Numbered from the stretch's first letter, positions 47,695 to 57,986 are shown. The stretch: 64,000 nt of DNA from Jeongeupia naejangsanensis (GCF_016865585.1 NZ_JAESND010000002.1:434001-498000), one strand, 5' to 3'. Translations and numbers: made by a program. Notes: a model not told the origin generated them from the letters alone.

Positions 47695-48003
47695 CCGGCC
47701 CATCTGATGAACCGCATTCCACGGCCGCGCCGGGCGCTGGGCGTCATGCGCCGCATGCGCCTTGGCTACCCGATTCTCGAGGCGGGACCGCTGGCCATCA
47801 CGACCTACCTCGACGGCTATGGCGCAGAGGCGGCGCTATGGCTCGGCTATTTCCGCCGCAACGGCTGGATTGCAGCGCAGGACTGGCCCAATGGCGTCAG
47901 GGCGTGGTTTCTTTCGGATCGCGGGCTGGCGATCCTTGCACTGGGCGAGGACTGGTGGCAGTCGCTGACCTGGAGTCAGCGGCTGGTCTACTGGCTGAGC
48001 TGA
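47680..48003 (+). CDS. Small hypothetical protein
   Basis: 107-residue protein without recognised domain. The N-terminal third is Arg-rich (MNRIPRPRRALGVMRRMRLG after a ten-residue leader), followed by a mainly neutral/aromatic body (DGYGAEAALWLGYFRRNGWI, DWWQSLTWSQRLVYWLS). Two starts compete: 47680, inside an inverted repeat and after AAGG, and 47707, with no clear ribosome binding site. It is read towards the histone-deacetylase-like gene, which ends 10 bp away on the other strand. Codon use matches neighbours, supporting a true gene, but function and start are unknown. Confidence 0.55.
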   Translation: MEFSSPAHLMNRIPRPRRALGVMRRMRLGYPILEAGPLAITTYLDGYGAEAALWLGYFRRNGWIAAQDWPNGVRAWFLSDRGLAILALGEDWWQSLTWSQRLVYWLS

Positions 48004-48013
48004 GCCGGGTAGT

Positions 48014-48904
48014 TCAGCGTGCGCGGGCCAGTGCAGCGGTGATCGTTGCTGCGTGGATGGCAACGGTATCCTCGATCGGAACCGCATAGCCGCCACCCAT
48101 GGTGACCGCGACCGGAACACCGTAACGACTGCAGCTGTCGAGCACCATCGCATCGCGTGTCGCCAGACCCGTGCGCGACAGCGCCAGCCGGCCAAGCCGG
48201 TCGCCCTGATAGGCATCGGCGCCGGACAGGTAGATCACCAGATCGGGCCAGCTGGCGGCGAACAGGCTGGGCAGTTCATGCATCAGGCAATCGAGATAGG
48301 CATCGTCCCCGCAGTCATCCGGCAGCTCGACATCGTGGTCGCTGACTTCCTTCTGGAAGGGGAAGTTGCCGGCGCCGTGCATCGAGAAAGTGTAAAGCGC
48401 AGGGGCGCCGGAAAGCATGGCTGCCGTGCCGTTGCCCTGATGGACGTCGAGATCGATGACCAGTGCGCGCTGGATGAGCTGCTCACGCTGCAGCAAGCGG
48501 AGCGCCACGGCGCTGTCGTTGAATACGCAGAACCCGCTGCCACGTTCGGCGTAGGCGTGGTGCGTGCCACCGGCAAGGCTGGCGGCCATGCCGTCCTCGA
48601 GTGCGGCGCGGCAGGCAGCAATCGTTGCGCCGGTCGAGCGGCGCGAGCGTTCGACCAGTTCGACCGACCAGGGCAGGCCGATGGCGCGCTCTTCCGCACG
48701 GCTGAGGGTGCCGGTATCGAGTTTGTGCAGGTAGTCGGTGGTGTGCGCGCAGCCCAGTTCGTCATTGTCGGCGCGCGGTGCTTCGACGAATTCTGCCCCC
48801 GGCGCGTCTGCAACCGCTTCGTACATCAGGCGGTATTTCTCGGCCGGGAAACGATGCCCCGGTGGCAGCGGCAGTGGAAACCGGTCTGTCCGGAAGATGC
48901 GCAT
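48014..48904 (-). CDS. Histone deacetylase family protein (acetoin utilisation/AcuC-like)
   Basis: 296-residue arginase/HDAC-fold hydrolase. The catalytic His pair is in GGTHHAYAERGSGFCVFNDS, the zinc ligands in IDLDVHQGNGTA and SGADAYQGDRLGRL, and the C-terminal loop Tyr in TMGGGYA, so an active zinc deacetylase is predicted. Bacterial members act on acetylated lysines, polyamines or acetoin pathway proteins; the substrate is not predictable. It is the last gene of a run with a potassium channel and lolD/lolC, starting 2 bp after the channel stop. Confidence 0.9.
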   Translation of the reverse strand: MRIFRTDRFPLPLPPGHRFPAEKYRLMYEAVADAPGAEFVEAPRADNDELGCAHTTDYLHKLDTGTLSRAEERAIGLPWSVELVERSRRSTGATIAACRAALEDGMAASLAGGTHHAYAERGSGFCVFNDSAVALRLLQREQLIQRALVIDLDVHQGNGTAAMLSGAPALYTFSMHGAGNFPFQKEVSDHDVELPDDCGDDAYLDCLMHELPSLFAASWPDLVIYLSGADAYQGDRLGRLALSRTGLATRDAMVLDSCSRYGVPVAVTMGGGYAVPIEDTVAIHAATITAALARAR

Positions 48905-48906
48905 GG

Positions 48907-49476
48907 TCAGCGCGGGTCGTCGTGCGACGGCTTGCCGTGTCCGGCGAAATAGCGGCCGAAGCCGACCACCGCAATGCCGGTGGCGGACAGGATGTGCAGA
49001 TCGGTCAGCAGGCGCGCCAGCCAGTCGCGCGGGTAGATGTCGCCATAGCCGACGGTGGCCGAGGTGACGATGCTGAAGTGCAGGCAGTCCAGAAAGGTCT
49101 TCAGCGCGCCGGTGAAGAAGGCGAGCGGGGTGTCGGGCTTGTAAGTGTGCAGGTTGTGGATGCCGACAAAGGCGTTGTTGTCGAAGTCGAACAGCACCAG
49201 CGCGTAATAGATCAGCGCGAACTGGAAGACCAGCCCGCCATAGAGCCGGACCAGTGCCGGGAGGCTGCTCAGCCGGTCCTTGGCGATGCTCGACATTAGC
49301 GCGCCGATCTGGATGACGAACAGCAGCCAGACCATCGAGCGCAACCAGTGGTAGTTGTCGAGCGTGAACGCGCGGCCGTGATTGGCGTAGGCCACCAGCG
49401 TCAGCAGCAGCGCCAGCACGATCGAGGTCAGTCCGGCAATCAGCCCCAGGCGGTCGGTGCGGCGTATGCGCAGCAC
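48907..49476 (-). CDS. Potassium channel family protein (TVGYGD filter)
   Basis: 189-residue inner-membrane ion channel with about four hydrophobic helices. The selectivity filter is SATVGYGDIYPRDW, flanked by pore helix LHFSIVTSA and inner helix LHILSATGIAVVGFG. It lacks an RCK/TrkA-N domain. Starts with GTG two bases after the lolD stop and ends two bases before the deacetylase ATG, so it is in the same operon. Oligomerisation to tetramers is expected. The physiological reason for coupling to lipoprotein export is unclear. Confidence 0.88.
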   Translation of the reverse strand: MLRIRRTDRLGLIAGLTSIVLALLLTLVAYANHGRAFTLDNYHWLRSMVWLLFVIQIGALMSSIAKDRLSSLPALVRLYGGLVFQFALIYYALVLFDFDNNAFVGIHNLHTYKPDTPLAFFTGALKTFLDCLHFSIVTSATVGYGDIYPRDWLARLLTDLHILSATGIAVVGFGRYFAGHGKPSHDDPR

Positions 49477-49478
49477 GG

Positions 49479-50165
49479 TCAGGCCTGCAGCGGTCCGAGC
49501 CGGCCGTCGGCGAGATGGTATTGCAGCCGGCAGCGCTGGGCGAGCGACGGGTCGTGGGTGACGATGACGAAGCTCGTCTGCAGATCGCGGTTGAGTTCGA
49601 GCATCAGTGCAAACACCGACTCTGCGGTGCCGCGATCGAGGTTGCCGGTCGGTTCGTCGGCCAGCACGCAGGCGGGCTGGTTGACCAGTGCGCGGGCGAT
49701 GGCGGCGCGCTGGCGCTCGCCGCCGGACAGCTCGCCCGGCTTGTGGTGCAGCCGGTGGCCCAACCCGACACGCTTGAGCATCTCGCGTGCCGCTGCGAAG
49801 GCGGTGTCCTTCGGTTCACGACGGATCAGCAACGGCATGGCGACGTTTTCCTCTGCGGAAAATTCGGCCAGCAGGTGGTGGAACTGGTAGACGAAACCCA
49901 GCTTGCGGTTGCGCAGCTCGCCGCGCGCGGCTTCGTTCAGTGCAAACGGGTCGGTGTCGCCGATGCGCACGCTGCCGCCACTCGGCGTATCGAGACCGCC
50001 AAGGCAATGCAGCAGCGTCGATTTGCCCGAGCCGGAAGCGCCGACGATGGCGGCGGTATCGCCGGCCTCAAGGCTGAAGTCGACGCCTTCGAGCACCGGT
50101 GTGTCGAGCTTGCCGCCACGGTAGTGCTTGATCAGGCCCTGTGCGCTCAGGATGGGCTTACTCAT
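49479..50165 (-). CDS. lolD: Lipoprotein-releasing ABC transporter ATPase
   Basis: 228-residue ABC ATPase: Walker [19 protein letters not shown], signature [19 protein letters not shown], Walker [12 protein letters not shown] with the D-loop, and a late His switch [11 protein letters not shown]. It belongs to the MacB/LolD group and lies directly after the lolC-type permease with an 8-bp overlap. LolCD(E) extracts outer-membrane lipoproteins from the inner membrane and passes them to LolA. No LolE-type second permease is encoded here. Confidence 0.95.
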   Translation of the reverse strand: MSKPILSAQGLIKHYRGGKLDTPVLEGVDFSLEAGDTAAIVGASGSGKSTLLHCLGGLDTPSGGSVRIGDTDPFALNEAARGELRNRKLGFVYQFHHLLAEFSAEENVAMPLLIRREPKDTAFAAAREMLKRVGLGHRLHHKPGELSGGERQRAAIARALVNQPACVLADEPTGNLDRGTAESVFALMLELNRDLQTSFVIVTHDPSLAQRCRLQYHLADGRLGPLQA

Positions 50166-51393
50166 AGCGCAATGCCTCCGCCGGGTTGATGCGGCTGGCG
50201 CGCCAGCTCGGGTACAGCGTTGCGGCCAGCGCCAGCACCAGCGAAATCACCGCAATCGTCGTGACATCGCTCGGGATGATTTTCGATGGCAGCTCGGTGA
50301 TCAGGTAGACGTCGGGCGAGAGGATGCGGGTGCCGATGACGCGCTCGATTGTCGGAATGATGACGTCGAGGTTGCTGGCGACCAGTACGCCGCCAAGCAC
50401 GCCGCACAGCGTACCGAAGAAGCCGGAAATGGCGCCCTGGATGACGAAGATCTTCATGATCGACCCCGGGGATGCCCCCAGCGTGCGCAGGATGGCGATG
50501 TCGGCCTGCTTGTCGGTGACCACCATCACGAGGGTCGATACGAGATTGAACGCGGCGACGGCGACGATCAGTGTCAGGATGATGAACATCATCCGCTTCT
50601 CGATCTCGACTGCGCGGAAATAGGTCGGGTTTTCCTGCGACCAGTCGCTGACCAGCAGCGACGGCATGTTCCGGCCAAGATCGCGGGCGACGCTGCGGGC
50701 GTTGAACAGGTCGTCGAGTTTCAGGCGCAGGCCGCTGACGTCGTCACCGGTGCGGAACAGCTTCTGTGCGTCGCCGATGTGGATGAAGGCGAGGCCGGCG
50801 TCGTACGGGTAGTAGTCGGCGCGGAATACGCCAACGACGAGGAACTGGCGGAAGCGCGGAATCAGCCCGGCCGGCGTGACCTGGCCTTGCGGCGTGATCA
50901 GGGTGATCTTGTCGCCGGCGCGTACGCCCAGTTCGGCGGCGAGCTGCCAGCCGAGCACGATGTTGAACTGGCCGTCCTGCAGGTCGCTCAACTGACCGGC
51001 GAGCATCTTGCTCGCGGCGTCGCTGACCGTCGGCTCCAGCGCCGGATCGATGCCACGGATGATCGTGCCCTTGACCTGGCTGCCGTTCGCCAGCAGGCCC
51101 TGGCCGAGCACATAGGGAGCACTGGATTTGACGTGGGGGTTCTGCTTGGCGTCGGCCGCAACCTTGTGCCATTCGGGCAGCCGGTTGTCGGTGCCGGTGA
51201 TCTGCACGTGCGCGGCCATGCCGAGAATCCGGTCCCGGACCTCTTCCTGAAAACCGTTCATCACCGAGAGCACGATGATCAGTGCCGCGACGCCGAGCGT
51301 GATGCCGAGAATGGAAACCAGCGAGATGAACGAAATGAAGCCGTTACGGCGTTTGGCCCGCGTGTAGCGCAGGCCGATCAGGAGTTCGTACAT
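50158..51393 (-). CDS. lolC: Lipoprotein-releasing ABC transporter permease (LolC/LolE/LolF type)
   Basis: 411-residue permease with four helices and a large periplasmic domain between helices 1 and 2, as in the MacB/FtsX fold. N-terminal helix region [20 protein letters not shown] and motif [15 protein letters not shown] are typical of LolC/E. The ATG at 51393 ([18 protein letters not shown]) is used; a TTG four codons upstream is less likely. It is the only Lol permease in the window, so the complex may be homodimeric (LolDF type), as in some Neisseria relatives. It starts a four-gene operon. Confidence 0.9.
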   Translation of the reverse strand: MYELLIGLRYTRAKRRNGFISFISLVSILGITLGVAALIIVLSVMNGFQEEVRDRILGMAAHVQITGTDNRLPEWHKVAADAKQNPHVKSSAPYVLGQGLLANGSQVKGTIIRGIDPALEPTVSDAASKMLAGQLSDLQDGQFNIVLGWQLAAELGVRAGDKITLITPQGQVTPAGLIPRFRQFLVVGVFRADYYPYDAGLAFIHIGDAQKLFRTGDDVSGLRLKLDDLFNARSVARDLGRNMPSLLVSDWSQENPTYFRAVEIEKRMMFIILTLIVAVAAFNLVSTLVMVVTDKQADIAILRTLGASPGSIMKIFVIQGAISGFFGTLCGVLGGVLVASNLDVIIPTIERVIGTRILSPDVYLITELPSKIIPSDVTTIAVISLVLALAATLYPSWRASRINPAEALRYE

Positions 51394-51566
51394 GGCCCAA
51401 GCCAAGGGAAAGAGGCGCGAATTTTAGCACAGTGCCGCGGCTTTCCCCGGCGTGATTAGTCGGTTTCCTCGTGGTGGCCTTGCGGTGCGGGTGGAGAAAA
51501 ACCGTCCTGAAATCAAGGGGCTGTTCGAAGTGTGGTATTGGCTGATCGCGGCCGGGGAGTGCATGC

Positions 51567-52799
51567 ATGCTGATCGACAAATTGGGGCAGTTCGGACTTG
51601 ATCAGTTTGACCGATGGGCCGGGCAGATTCGCTCGTATGGCGAGCTGCCCTTGCAGATCCGCCTGTGGAACGGGCGCGACTACCGGTTTTCGGCATCACC
51701 GACGGTGACGATCACGCTGCCGGGCCCGCAAGCGGTGAGCTACTTCCGCAAGCCCAGTCTGGCCAGTCTTGGCGAAGCCTATGTCGAGGGGCAGGTCGAT
51801 ATCGACGGCCCGCTGCTGAGCGTATTCGAAGTGGCGGTGGCGCTGGCTGGGCGGCTGGTCTCGGGCAACAAGCTCTGGGGACGGCTGGCGGCACGCAATG
51901 CACATCATTCGCGTACGCTCGATTCCGAGTCGATCCAGTATCACTACGACGTGTCCGACGAGTTTTATCGCCTCTGGCTCGACGAGCAGATGGTGTATTC
52001 GTGTGCCTATTTCGAGCGGGGTGACGAAACACTGGCCGATGCGCAGGTCAAGAAGCTCGACCACATCCTGACCAAGGTCATGCTTCGCCCGGGCGAGCAG
52101 TTGCTCGATATCGGCTGTGGCTGGGGGGCGTTGATCCTGCGCGCCGCGACGCAATTCGGGGCGCATGCGACCGGTATCACCTTGTCGGAAAACCAGTACG
52201 AACGCGCGCGGCAGCGCATCCGGGATGCAGGCGTGCAGGACCGTTGCAAGGTGCTGCTGTGCGACTATCGCGACGTGACCGGTACCTACGACAAGATCAC
52301 CAGCGTGGGCATGTTCGAGCACGTCGGGCTGGCCAACCTTGCCGGTTACTTTGCCAAAGTAAACAGCCTGTTGCGCGATGGCGGGCTGGTGCTGAACCAC
52401 GGCATCACGACCACCGACGTCAACAACGGCAGCGGTGCCTACTTTGGCGGCAGCGATTTCATCGATCGCTACGTGTTTCCGAATGGTGAATTGCCCCACC
52501 TGGCCCTGGCGGTCAAGGAGATGTCGGCCGCCGGGCTCGAGGTGCTCGATGTCGAATCACTGCGGCGCCACTACGCCAGAACGCTCGAACTCTGGACCGA
52601 TCGTTTCGAGGCGAACGGCAGCCGGATCCGCACGATGGTCGACGACAAGCACTACCGGATCTGGCGGGTCTACCTTGCCGGCTGTGCGTGGGCATTCGCC
52701 AACGACTGGGTGTCGATCTATCAGTTGCTCGGCTGCCGGGCCGGAACGGCGGGATTGAACCCGACACCGATGTCGCGCGGCTACATGTATCCGAAATAG
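51567..52799 (+). CDS. cfa: Cyclopropane-fatty-acyl-phospholipid synthase
   Basis: 410-residue SAM-dependent enzyme that adds methylene bridges to unsaturated acyl chains of membrane phospholipids, typical of stationary phase and acid stress. The SAM site is LLDIGCGWGALILRAA near residue 180; NYHYDVSDEF-like QYHYDVSDEFYRLWLDEQM and the C-terminal RIWRVYLAGCAWAFANDW are characteristic of Cfa. The 160-bp upstream region to lolC (read divergently) contains no clear promoter consensus. A bidirectional terminator ends it, shared with pflA. Confidence 0.95.
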   Translation: MLIDKLGQFGLDQFDRWAGQIRSYGELPLQIRLWNGRDYRFSASPTVTITLPGPQAVSYFRKPSLASLGEAYVEGQVDIDGPLLSVFEVAVALAGRLVSGNKLWGRLAARNAHHSRTLDSESIQYHYDVSDEFYRLWLDEQMVYSCAYFERGDETLADAQVKKLDHILTKVMLRPGEQLLDIGCGWGALILRAATQFGAHATGITLSENQYERARQRIRDAGVQDRCKVLLCDYRDVTGTYDKITSVGMFEHVGLANLAGYFAKVNSLLRDGGLVLNHGITTTDVNNGSGAYFGGSDFIDRYVFPNGELPHLALAVKEMSAAGLEVLDVESLRRHYARTLELWTDRFEANGSRIRTMVDDKHYRIWRVYLAGCAWAFANDWVSIYQLLGCRAGTAGLNPTPMSRGYMYPK

Positions 52800-52800
52800 A

Positions 52801-52822
52801 AAACGGGGCCGACGGCCCCGTT
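52801..52822. terminator. Bidirectional terminator of cfa and pflA
   Basis: AACGGGGCC (52802-52810), GAC, GGCCCCGTT (52814-52822): a 9-bp perfect stem lying between the stop codons of the two convergent genes. T-runs are short (GTTGTT one way, GTTTTC the other). Confidence 0.75.
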
Positions 52823-52824
52823 GT

Positions 52825-53628
52825 TCAGTAGGTGTTCAGTCCGCGGGCGCGGAACTGGTCACGGACGCGTTCGGTGACTTCGGTGCTTGGTGGCTCGACG
52901 TCGCCCAGCTCGTACTTCATGCCGAGTTCTTCCCACTTGTGCTCGCCCATCTTGTGGAACGGCAGGACTTCGACGCGCTCGACGATGCTGCCGAGTGACT
53001 GGACGAACTCTGCCAGCCCCTCTACATCGTCGAAATCGTCCGACCAGCCGGGGACCAGCACGTAGCGCAGCCAGATCTTCTTGCCCATCTTCTGCAGCCG
53101 GCGCGCGAAGTCCAGCGTCGGTTGCAGCGGTTTGCCGGTCAGTTTTTCGTAGCGCTCGGGGTTGAACTGCTTGATGTCGAGCAGGATCAGGTCGACGTTG
53201 TCGAACCAGCTGTCGTCCAGATGCGCCGCGAGGAAGCCCTGGGTGTCGAGCGCAGTGTGCAGGCCGTACTGCTGCTTGACCCGGTAGAAGATCTCGCCGA
53301 CGAAATGCGCCTGCATCAGCGGTTCGCCGCCGGAGATGGTCAGCCCGCCGGTCATTTTCAGGAAGGCCGCGTACTTGCCGATTTCGGCGACGACCTCGTC
53401 GACCGTCTTCTGCTTGCCGTTGTGCAGCTTCCAGGTGTCCGGATTGTGGCAATACAGGCACCTGAACTGACAGCCCGACACGAACACGACGAAGCGCATG
53501 CCGGGGCCATCGACCGCGGCACCGGTTTCGAACGAATGGACGAAACCGCACATCTTGCCGTTCTCGTCGACCATGGCCGGCACGATCTCGCCGAGCGGCC
53601 TCTGTACTTCTACGATCTCGATGCTCAT
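52825..53628 (-). CDS. pflA: Pyruvate formate-lyase activating enzyme
   Basis: 267-residue radical SAM enzyme that places the glycyl radical on PflB. The cluster motif CQFRCLYCHNPDTWKLHNGK has the C-x3-C-x2-C pattern. Further signatures are ISGGEPLMQAHFVGEIFY and LRYVLVPGWSDD. It is downstream of pflB on the same strand, with a terminator hairpin in the 90-bp gap that may attenuate its expression relative to pflB. Oxygen-labile and expected to act only under anaerobic conditions. Confidence 0.96.
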   Translation of the reverse strand: MSIEIVEVQRPLGEIVPAMVDENGKMCGFVHSFETGAAVDGPGMRFVVFVSGCQFRCLYCHNPDTWKLHNGKQKTVDEVVAEIGKYAAFLKMTGGLTISGGEPLMQAHFVGEIFYRVKQQYGLHTALDTQGFLAAHLDDSWFDNVDLILLDIKQFNPERYEKLTGKPLQPTLDFARRLQKMGKKIWLRYVLVPGWSDDFDDVEGLAEFVQSLGSIVERVEVLPFHKMGEHKWEELGMKYELGDVEPPSTEVTERVRDQFRARGLNTY

Positions 53629-53643
53629 TGCGTGTCTCCAGTG

Positions 53644-53671
53644 ACAAAAGGGCGGCCCCGAGGCCGCCCTG
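53644..53671 (-). terminator. Hairpin between pflB and pflA (attenuating terminator)
   Basis: AGGGCGGCC (53649-53657), loop CCGA, GGCCGCCCT (53662-53670). On the minus strand it is followed by TTTTGTC. It could cause partial termination after pflB. Confidence 0.75.
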
Positions 53672-53718
53672 TTTGCTGCGGGGGCAGGGCGGGCCCACCC
53701 CTGTTTCTTCTTATCAGA

Positions 53719-55977
53719 TCAGCACTTCACGTGGAAGGTGCGGTTGATCACGTCCAGCTGCTGCTCGCGTGTCAGCTTGATGAAGTTGACGGCGTAACCC
53801 GAGACGCGGATGGTCAGCTGCGGGTACTTCTCCGGGTGATCCATCGCATCGAGCAGCGTGTCGCGGTTGAGCACGTTGACGTTGATATGGAAGCCGGTGG
53901 CGTTGCAGAAGCCATCAAGGCAGGCAGTCAGGTTGTTGACGCGATCGGCCAGCGAGTGACCCAGTGCATCCGGCGTTGCCGAAGCGGTCCACGAGATGCC
54001 GTCCAGTGCTGCTTCGTACGGCAGCTTGGCGACCGATGCACCGGCAGCAACGAAACCCGAAGTGTCGCGGCCGTTCATCGGGTTGGCACCCGGTGCGAAC
54101 GGTGCACCTGCACGGCGGCCGTCCGGGGTGTTGCCGGTCTTCTTGCCGTACACGACGTTCGACGTGATGGTCAGGATCGACTGGGTCGGCAGCGCGTTGC
54201 GGTACATCTTGTGGCTCTTGACCTTGTTCATGAACGATTCGGTCAGGTACACGGCGATTTCGTCAACGCGGTCATCGTTGTTGCCGAAGGCCGGGTATTC
54301 GCCCTCGATCTCGAAGTCGACGGCCACGCCGGCTTCGTTGCGGATGGTCTTGACCTTGGCGTACTTGATGGCCGACAGCGAGTCGGCAGCCACCGACAGG
54401 CCCGCGATACCGCAAGCCATGGTGCGCAGGATGTCGCGATCGTGCAGCGCCATTTCGATCCGCTCGTACGAGTACTTGTCGTGCATGTAGTGGATCGCGT
54501 TCAGGGCCTTGACGTAGGTCTTGGCCAGCCAGTCGAGCATCTTGTCGTACTTGGCCATGACTTCGTCGTAGTCGAGGTATTCGGACGTGATCGGCTCGAA
54601 GTTCGGCACGACCTTCTTGCCGGTCTTTTCGTCGACACCACCGTTGATGGCGTACAACATGGCCTTGGCCAGGTTACAGCGGGCTCCGAAGAACTGCATC
54701 TGCTTGCCGACTTCCATGGCCGAGACGCAGCAGGCGATCGCGTAGTCGTCGCCCCAGTGCGGGCGCATCTGTTCGTCCGACTCGTACTGGATCGAGCTGG
54801 TTTCGATCGAGACCTTGGCGCAGAAGTTCTTGAAGCCCTGCGGCAGCGCCGGCGACCACAGCACGGTCAGGTTCGGTTCCGGTGCCGGGCCGAGGTTGAA
54901 CAGCGTGTTCAGGAAGCGGAAGCTGTTCTTCGATACCAGCGTACGGCCGTCCTTGCCCATGCCGCCGATCGATTCGGTCACCCAGGTCGGGTCGCCCGAA
55001 TACAGGCTGTTGTATTCCTCGGTGCGCAGGAAGCGGACGATACGCAGCTTGATGACCAGGTCGTCGATGAATTCCTGGGCTTCGGCTTCGGTGATCTTGC
55101 CTTCTTTCTGGTCACGCTCGATGTAGATGTCGAGGAAGGTCGAGATCCGGCCGATCGACATGGCGGCGCCGTTCTGTTCCTTGATCGCGGCGAGGTAGCC
55201 GAAGTAGGTCCACTGGATGGCTTCCTGGGCGGTAGCGGCCGGCTTGCCGATGTCGAAGCCGTAGCTTGCGGCCATTTCCTTCAGTTCGCCCAGTGCGCGG
55301 ATCTGTTCCGACAGTTCTTCGCGCAGGCGGATGGTGTCTTCGGTGAAGTCGAAGTCGTCGGTTTCGGCTTTTTCGGCTTTCTTGAATTCGATCAGCTGGT
55401 CGATGCCGTAGAGCGCGACGCGACGGTAGTCACCGATGATGCGGCCGCGACCGTAGGCATCCGGCAGACCGGTGATCACGCCGGACGAGCGGCAGGCGCG
55501 GATCAGCGGGTTGTAGATGTCGAACACACCCGAGTTGTGGTCCTTGCGATACTTGTGGAAGACCTCTTCGATCTTCGGGTCCAGCTCACGGCCGATTTCT
55601 TCCAGCGAGCTTTGCACCATGCGCAGGCCCGTGTTCGGGAAAATGGCGCGCTTGAGCGGTGCATCGGTCTGAACGCCGACGATCTTTTCAAGATCCTTGT
55701 CGATGTAGCCCGGGCCGAAAGCGGTGATGCCGGTGCCGCGGTCGGCTGCAACGTCGAGCACCTGGCCCGGAGCGGCGCGTTCGGCCTTCAGCATTTCGGA
55801 CAACTTTTCCCAGACCTTGTTGGTGCGCTCGGTCGGGCCGGCGATGAAGCTGTCGTCGCCTTCGTACGGGGTGTAGTTGAGCTGGATGAAGTCGCGAACG
55901 GCGACCTTCTTCTGCCACTCACCCTCTTTGAAGCCACGCCAAGCATTGATCTGCAGGTTGGTTTCCGGTGCGTTCAT
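53719..55977 (-). CDS. pflB: Formate C-acetyltransferase (pyruvate formate-lyase)
   Basis: 752-residue glycyl radical enzyme splitting pyruvate with CoA to acetyl-CoA and formate in anaerobic growth. The glycyl radical motif is RVSGYAVNF near Gly727, and the catalytic Cys pair is in [13 protein letters not shown] around residues 416-417. The start at 55977 ([20 protein letters not shown]) follows AAAGGAG and matches family N-termini; a longer frame to 56007 is not supported. A perfect FNR box stands 180 bp upstream with an apt -10 hexamer. The length fits PflB (about 760 aa). Confidence 0.97.
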   Translation of the reverse strand: MNAPETNLQINAWRGFKEGEWQKKVAVRDFIQLNYTPYEGDDSFIAGPTERTNKVWEKLSEMLKAERAAPGQVLDVAADRGTGITAFGPGYIDKDLEKIVGVQTDAPLKRAIFPNTGLRMVQSSLEEIGRELDPKIEEVFHKYRKDHNSGVFDIYNPLIRACRSSGVITGLPDAYGRGRIIGDYRRVALYGIDQLIEFKKAEKAETDDFDFTEDTIRLREELSEQIRALGELKEMAASYGFDIGKPAATAQEAIQWTYFGYLAAIKEQNGAAMSIGRISTFLDIYIERDQKEGKITEAEAQEFIDDLVIKLRIVRFLRTEEYNSLYSGDPTWVTESIGGMGKDGRTLVSKNSFRFLNTLFNLGPAPEPNLTVLWSPALPQGFKNFCAKVSIETSSIQYESDEQMRPHWGDDYAIACCVSAMEVGKQMQFFGARCNLAKAMLYAINGGVDEKTGKKVVPNFEPITSEYLDYDEVMAKYDKMLDWLAKTYVKALNAIHYMHDKYSYERIEMALHDRDILRTMACGIAGLSVAADSLSAIKYAKVKTIRNEAGVAVDFEIEGEYPAFGNNDDRVDEIAVYLTESFMNKVKSHKMYRNALPTQSILTITSNVVYGKKTGNTPDGRRAGAPFAPGANPMNGRDTSGFVAAGASVAKLPYEAALDGISWTASATPDALGHSLADRVNNLTACLDGFCNATGFHINVNVLNRDTLLDAMDHPEKYPQLTIRVSGYAVNFIKLTREQQLDVINRTFHVKC

Positions 55978-56127
55978 GGTGATGCTCCTTTCGATGAATC
56001 TGTTCAACGATCAGTAAAACAGTGGCGGTGGAATCACCGGGCCCGCGGATCGTCGCAGGGTGGGGCGCTTCCGATGAATTAAGACTACTCCGTTGACCTA
56101 TTTCGTGCTCTGCAAAAAAGCACGCTC

Positions 56128-56169
56128 ATTGTGGGGTGGAGAAAGTGCATTGGTATTGATCAAGATCAA
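56128..56169 (-). promoter_or_regulatory. FNR-dependent pflB promoter
   Basis: TTGATCAAGATCAA at 56156-56169 is a perfect FNR dyad. On the minus strand 22 bp later stands CACAAT (56128-56133), a 4/6 -10 hexamer at the spacing of a class II FNR promoter (-41.5). Transcription would start near 56121, leaving a leader of about 145 nt. Confidence 0.8.
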
Positions 56170-56353
56170 CCCGTTTTGCGGGAAAACGCGCACGGGTGTC
56201 CGCGGGTGAAAGTATGTCATGCGCAACTGCTGTATGTTTTCCCAGTTGGGGATGCGTTGCCATTTGAGCGCGATACCACCTTTATAACTAGCAGATATTG
56301 CCATCCGGACGCGCGTTATCGGGTGGCCGTGCCTCCGGGTGGTGCCCAAAGAA

Positions 56354-56378
56354 AACGGGCCGACAATGTCGGCCCGTT
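56354..56378 (-). terminator. Intrinsic terminator of prfC
   Basis: AACGGGCCGACA and TGTCGGCCCGTT, 12 bp self-complementary around a single A. On the minus strand it is followed by TTTCTTT, 18 bp after the prfC stop. Confidence 0.85.
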
Positions 56379-56396
56379 GTTGTGTGATGCGGGGGC

Positions 56397-57986
56397 TTAC
56401 AGCGTGACAGCGTGTTCGCGGGTCGCGTGGAAAACGATGTCGGGCCAGCGTTCCTGCGTCAGCGACAGATTGACGCGGCTTGTCGCCAGGTAGGCGAGGC
56501 TGTCGGCCGCATCGCGCGCAAGATTGTTGCCTAGGCTGTTCTCGAAATCGGTCAGTTTCTTGGCGTTCTCGCAACTGACCCAGCGCGCGGTATAGATCGT
56601 CGTCGGTTCGAAGATCGCCTCGACGCCATACTCGTTCAACAGGCGCGACGCGACGACTTCGAACTGCAGTACGCCAACGGCACCGAGGATCAGGTCCGAA
56701 CCGTTCAGCGGCTTGAACACCTGCACTGCACCTTCCTCTCCGAGCTGTTGCAGGCCTTTTTGCAGCTGCTTCAGTTTCAGCGGGTTCTTGATCCGGACGA
56801 TGCGGAACAGTTCCGGCGCGAAGTACGGAATGCCGGTGAACGATAGCGCTTCGCCTTCGGAGAACGAATCGCCGATCTGGATGTTGCCGTGGTTCGGCAG
56901 GCCGATGATGTCGCCGGCGTACGCTTCCTCGACCTGTTCGCGGCCCTGCGCCATGAAGGTCACCACCGAGTTGGCGGCGATGTCGCGGCCAAGGCGCAGG
57001 TGCTTGAACTTCATGCCGCGCGAGAACTCGCCCGAGCAGACGCGCAGGAACGCGATCCGGTCGCGGTGCTTCGGGTCCATGTTTGCCTGGATCTTGAAGA
57101 CGAAGGCGGAGAATTTTTCTTCGGTCGGATCGACGCTGCGCGCGGTGGCGTCGCGCGAGCCCGGCGGCGGCGCCCAGTCGACCAGTGCGTTGAGGATTTC
57201 TCGCACGCCGAAGTTGTTGATCGCTGAGCCGAAAAAGACCGGCGTCAGCGTGCCGGCGAGGAATTCGTCCAGCACGAACGGATGGCTGGCGCCACGCACC
57301 AGTTCCATTTCCATCCGGGTGTTCTCGATTTCGAGCGGGAACAGTTCGTCCAGTCGCGGGTTGTCGAGGCCCTGAATGATCTCGACTTCATCGAGCGGGC
57401 CCTGGCCCGGCGTGAAGATGATCACTTCGTCTTTCAGGATGTGATACACGCCACGGAAGGTCTTGCCCATGCCGATCGGCCACGTCACCGGGGCGCAGCG
57501 GATCTGCAGCACCGATTCGACTTCGTCCAGCAGTTCGAGGCTGTCGCGCACTTCGCGGTCGTACTTGTTCATGAACGTGACGATCGGCGTATTGCGCAGG
57601 CGGCAGACGTTCAGGAGCTTGATGGTCTGTTCCTCGACACCCTTGGCGGCGTCGATGACCATCAGTGCCGAGTCGACGGCGGTCAGAACGCGGTAGGTGT
57701 CTTCGGAGAAATCCTGGTGACCCGGAGTGTCGAGCAGGTTGACGACGTGGTCACGGTAATCGAACTGCATCACCGACGAGGCGACCGAAATGCCGCGCTG
57801 CTTTTCGATGTCCATCCAGTCCGACGTAGCGAACTTGCCGCCTTTCTTGCCCTTGACCGTGCCTGCAGCCTGGATCGTGCCCGAGAAGTACAGCAGCTTT
57901 TCGGTGAGCGTGGTTTTACCGGCGTCGGGGTGCGAAATGATGGCAAAGGTGCGCCGACGGGCAACTTGCTGGGCGAGCGTGGGCAT
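56397..57986 (-). CDS. prfC: Peptide chain release factor 3
   Basis: 529-residue translational GTPase RF3 that recycles RF1/RF2 from the ribosome. G1 is [20 protein letters not shown], switch region [15 protein letters not shown]3 [16 protein letters not shown] and G4 [10 protein letters not shown]. The length matches E. coli RF3 (529). It lies 83 bp after the sensor kinase gene on the same strand and ends at a strong terminator. Confidence 0.97.
   Translation of the reverse strand: MPTLAQQVARRRTFAIISHPDAGKTTLTEKLLYFSGTIQAAGTVKGKKGGKFATSDWMDIEKQRGISVASSVMQFDYRDHVVNLLDTPGHQDFSEDTYRVLTAVDSALMVIDAAKGVEEQTIKLLNVCRLRNTPIVTFMNKYDREVRDSLELLDEVESVLQIRCAPVTWPIGMGKTFRGVYHILKDEVIIFTPGQGPLDEVEIIQGLDNPRLDELFPLEIENTRMEMELVRGASHPFVLDEFLAGTLTPVFFGSAINNFGVREILNALVDWAPPPGSRDATARSVDPTEEKFSAFVFKIQANMDPKHRDRIAFLRVCSGEFSRGMKFKHLRLGRDIAANSVVTFMAQGREQVEEAYAGDIIGLPNHGNIQIGDSFSEGEALSFTGIPYFAPELFRIVRIKNPLKLKQLQKGLQQLGEEGAVQVFKPLNGSDLILGAVGVLQFEVVASRLLNEYGVEAIFEPTTIYTARWVSCENAKKLTDFENSLGNNLARDAADSLAYLATSRVNLSLTQERWPDIVFHATREHAVTL

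Larger units (their letters stand above)
56008..56396. other. pflB-prfC intergenic region
   Basis: 389 bp without a coding sequence. It holds the pflB promoter with its FNR box (56128-56169), the prfC terminator (56354-56378), and a GTTTT/AAAAC hairpin (about 56172-56186). The remaining part to 56340 shows no feature I recognise. Confidence 0.6.

Noticed and set aside
47670-48089. Alternative plus-strand frame overlapping the 107-residue orphan gene
   Set aside because: It runs 76 bp into the opposite-strand deacetylase gene and has less regular composition than the frame at 47680-48003.
53122-56082. Plus-strand open frame of 986 codons opposite pflA and pflB
   Set aside because: Antisense to two well-identified enzymes; product has no domain and arises from GC-rich third positions.
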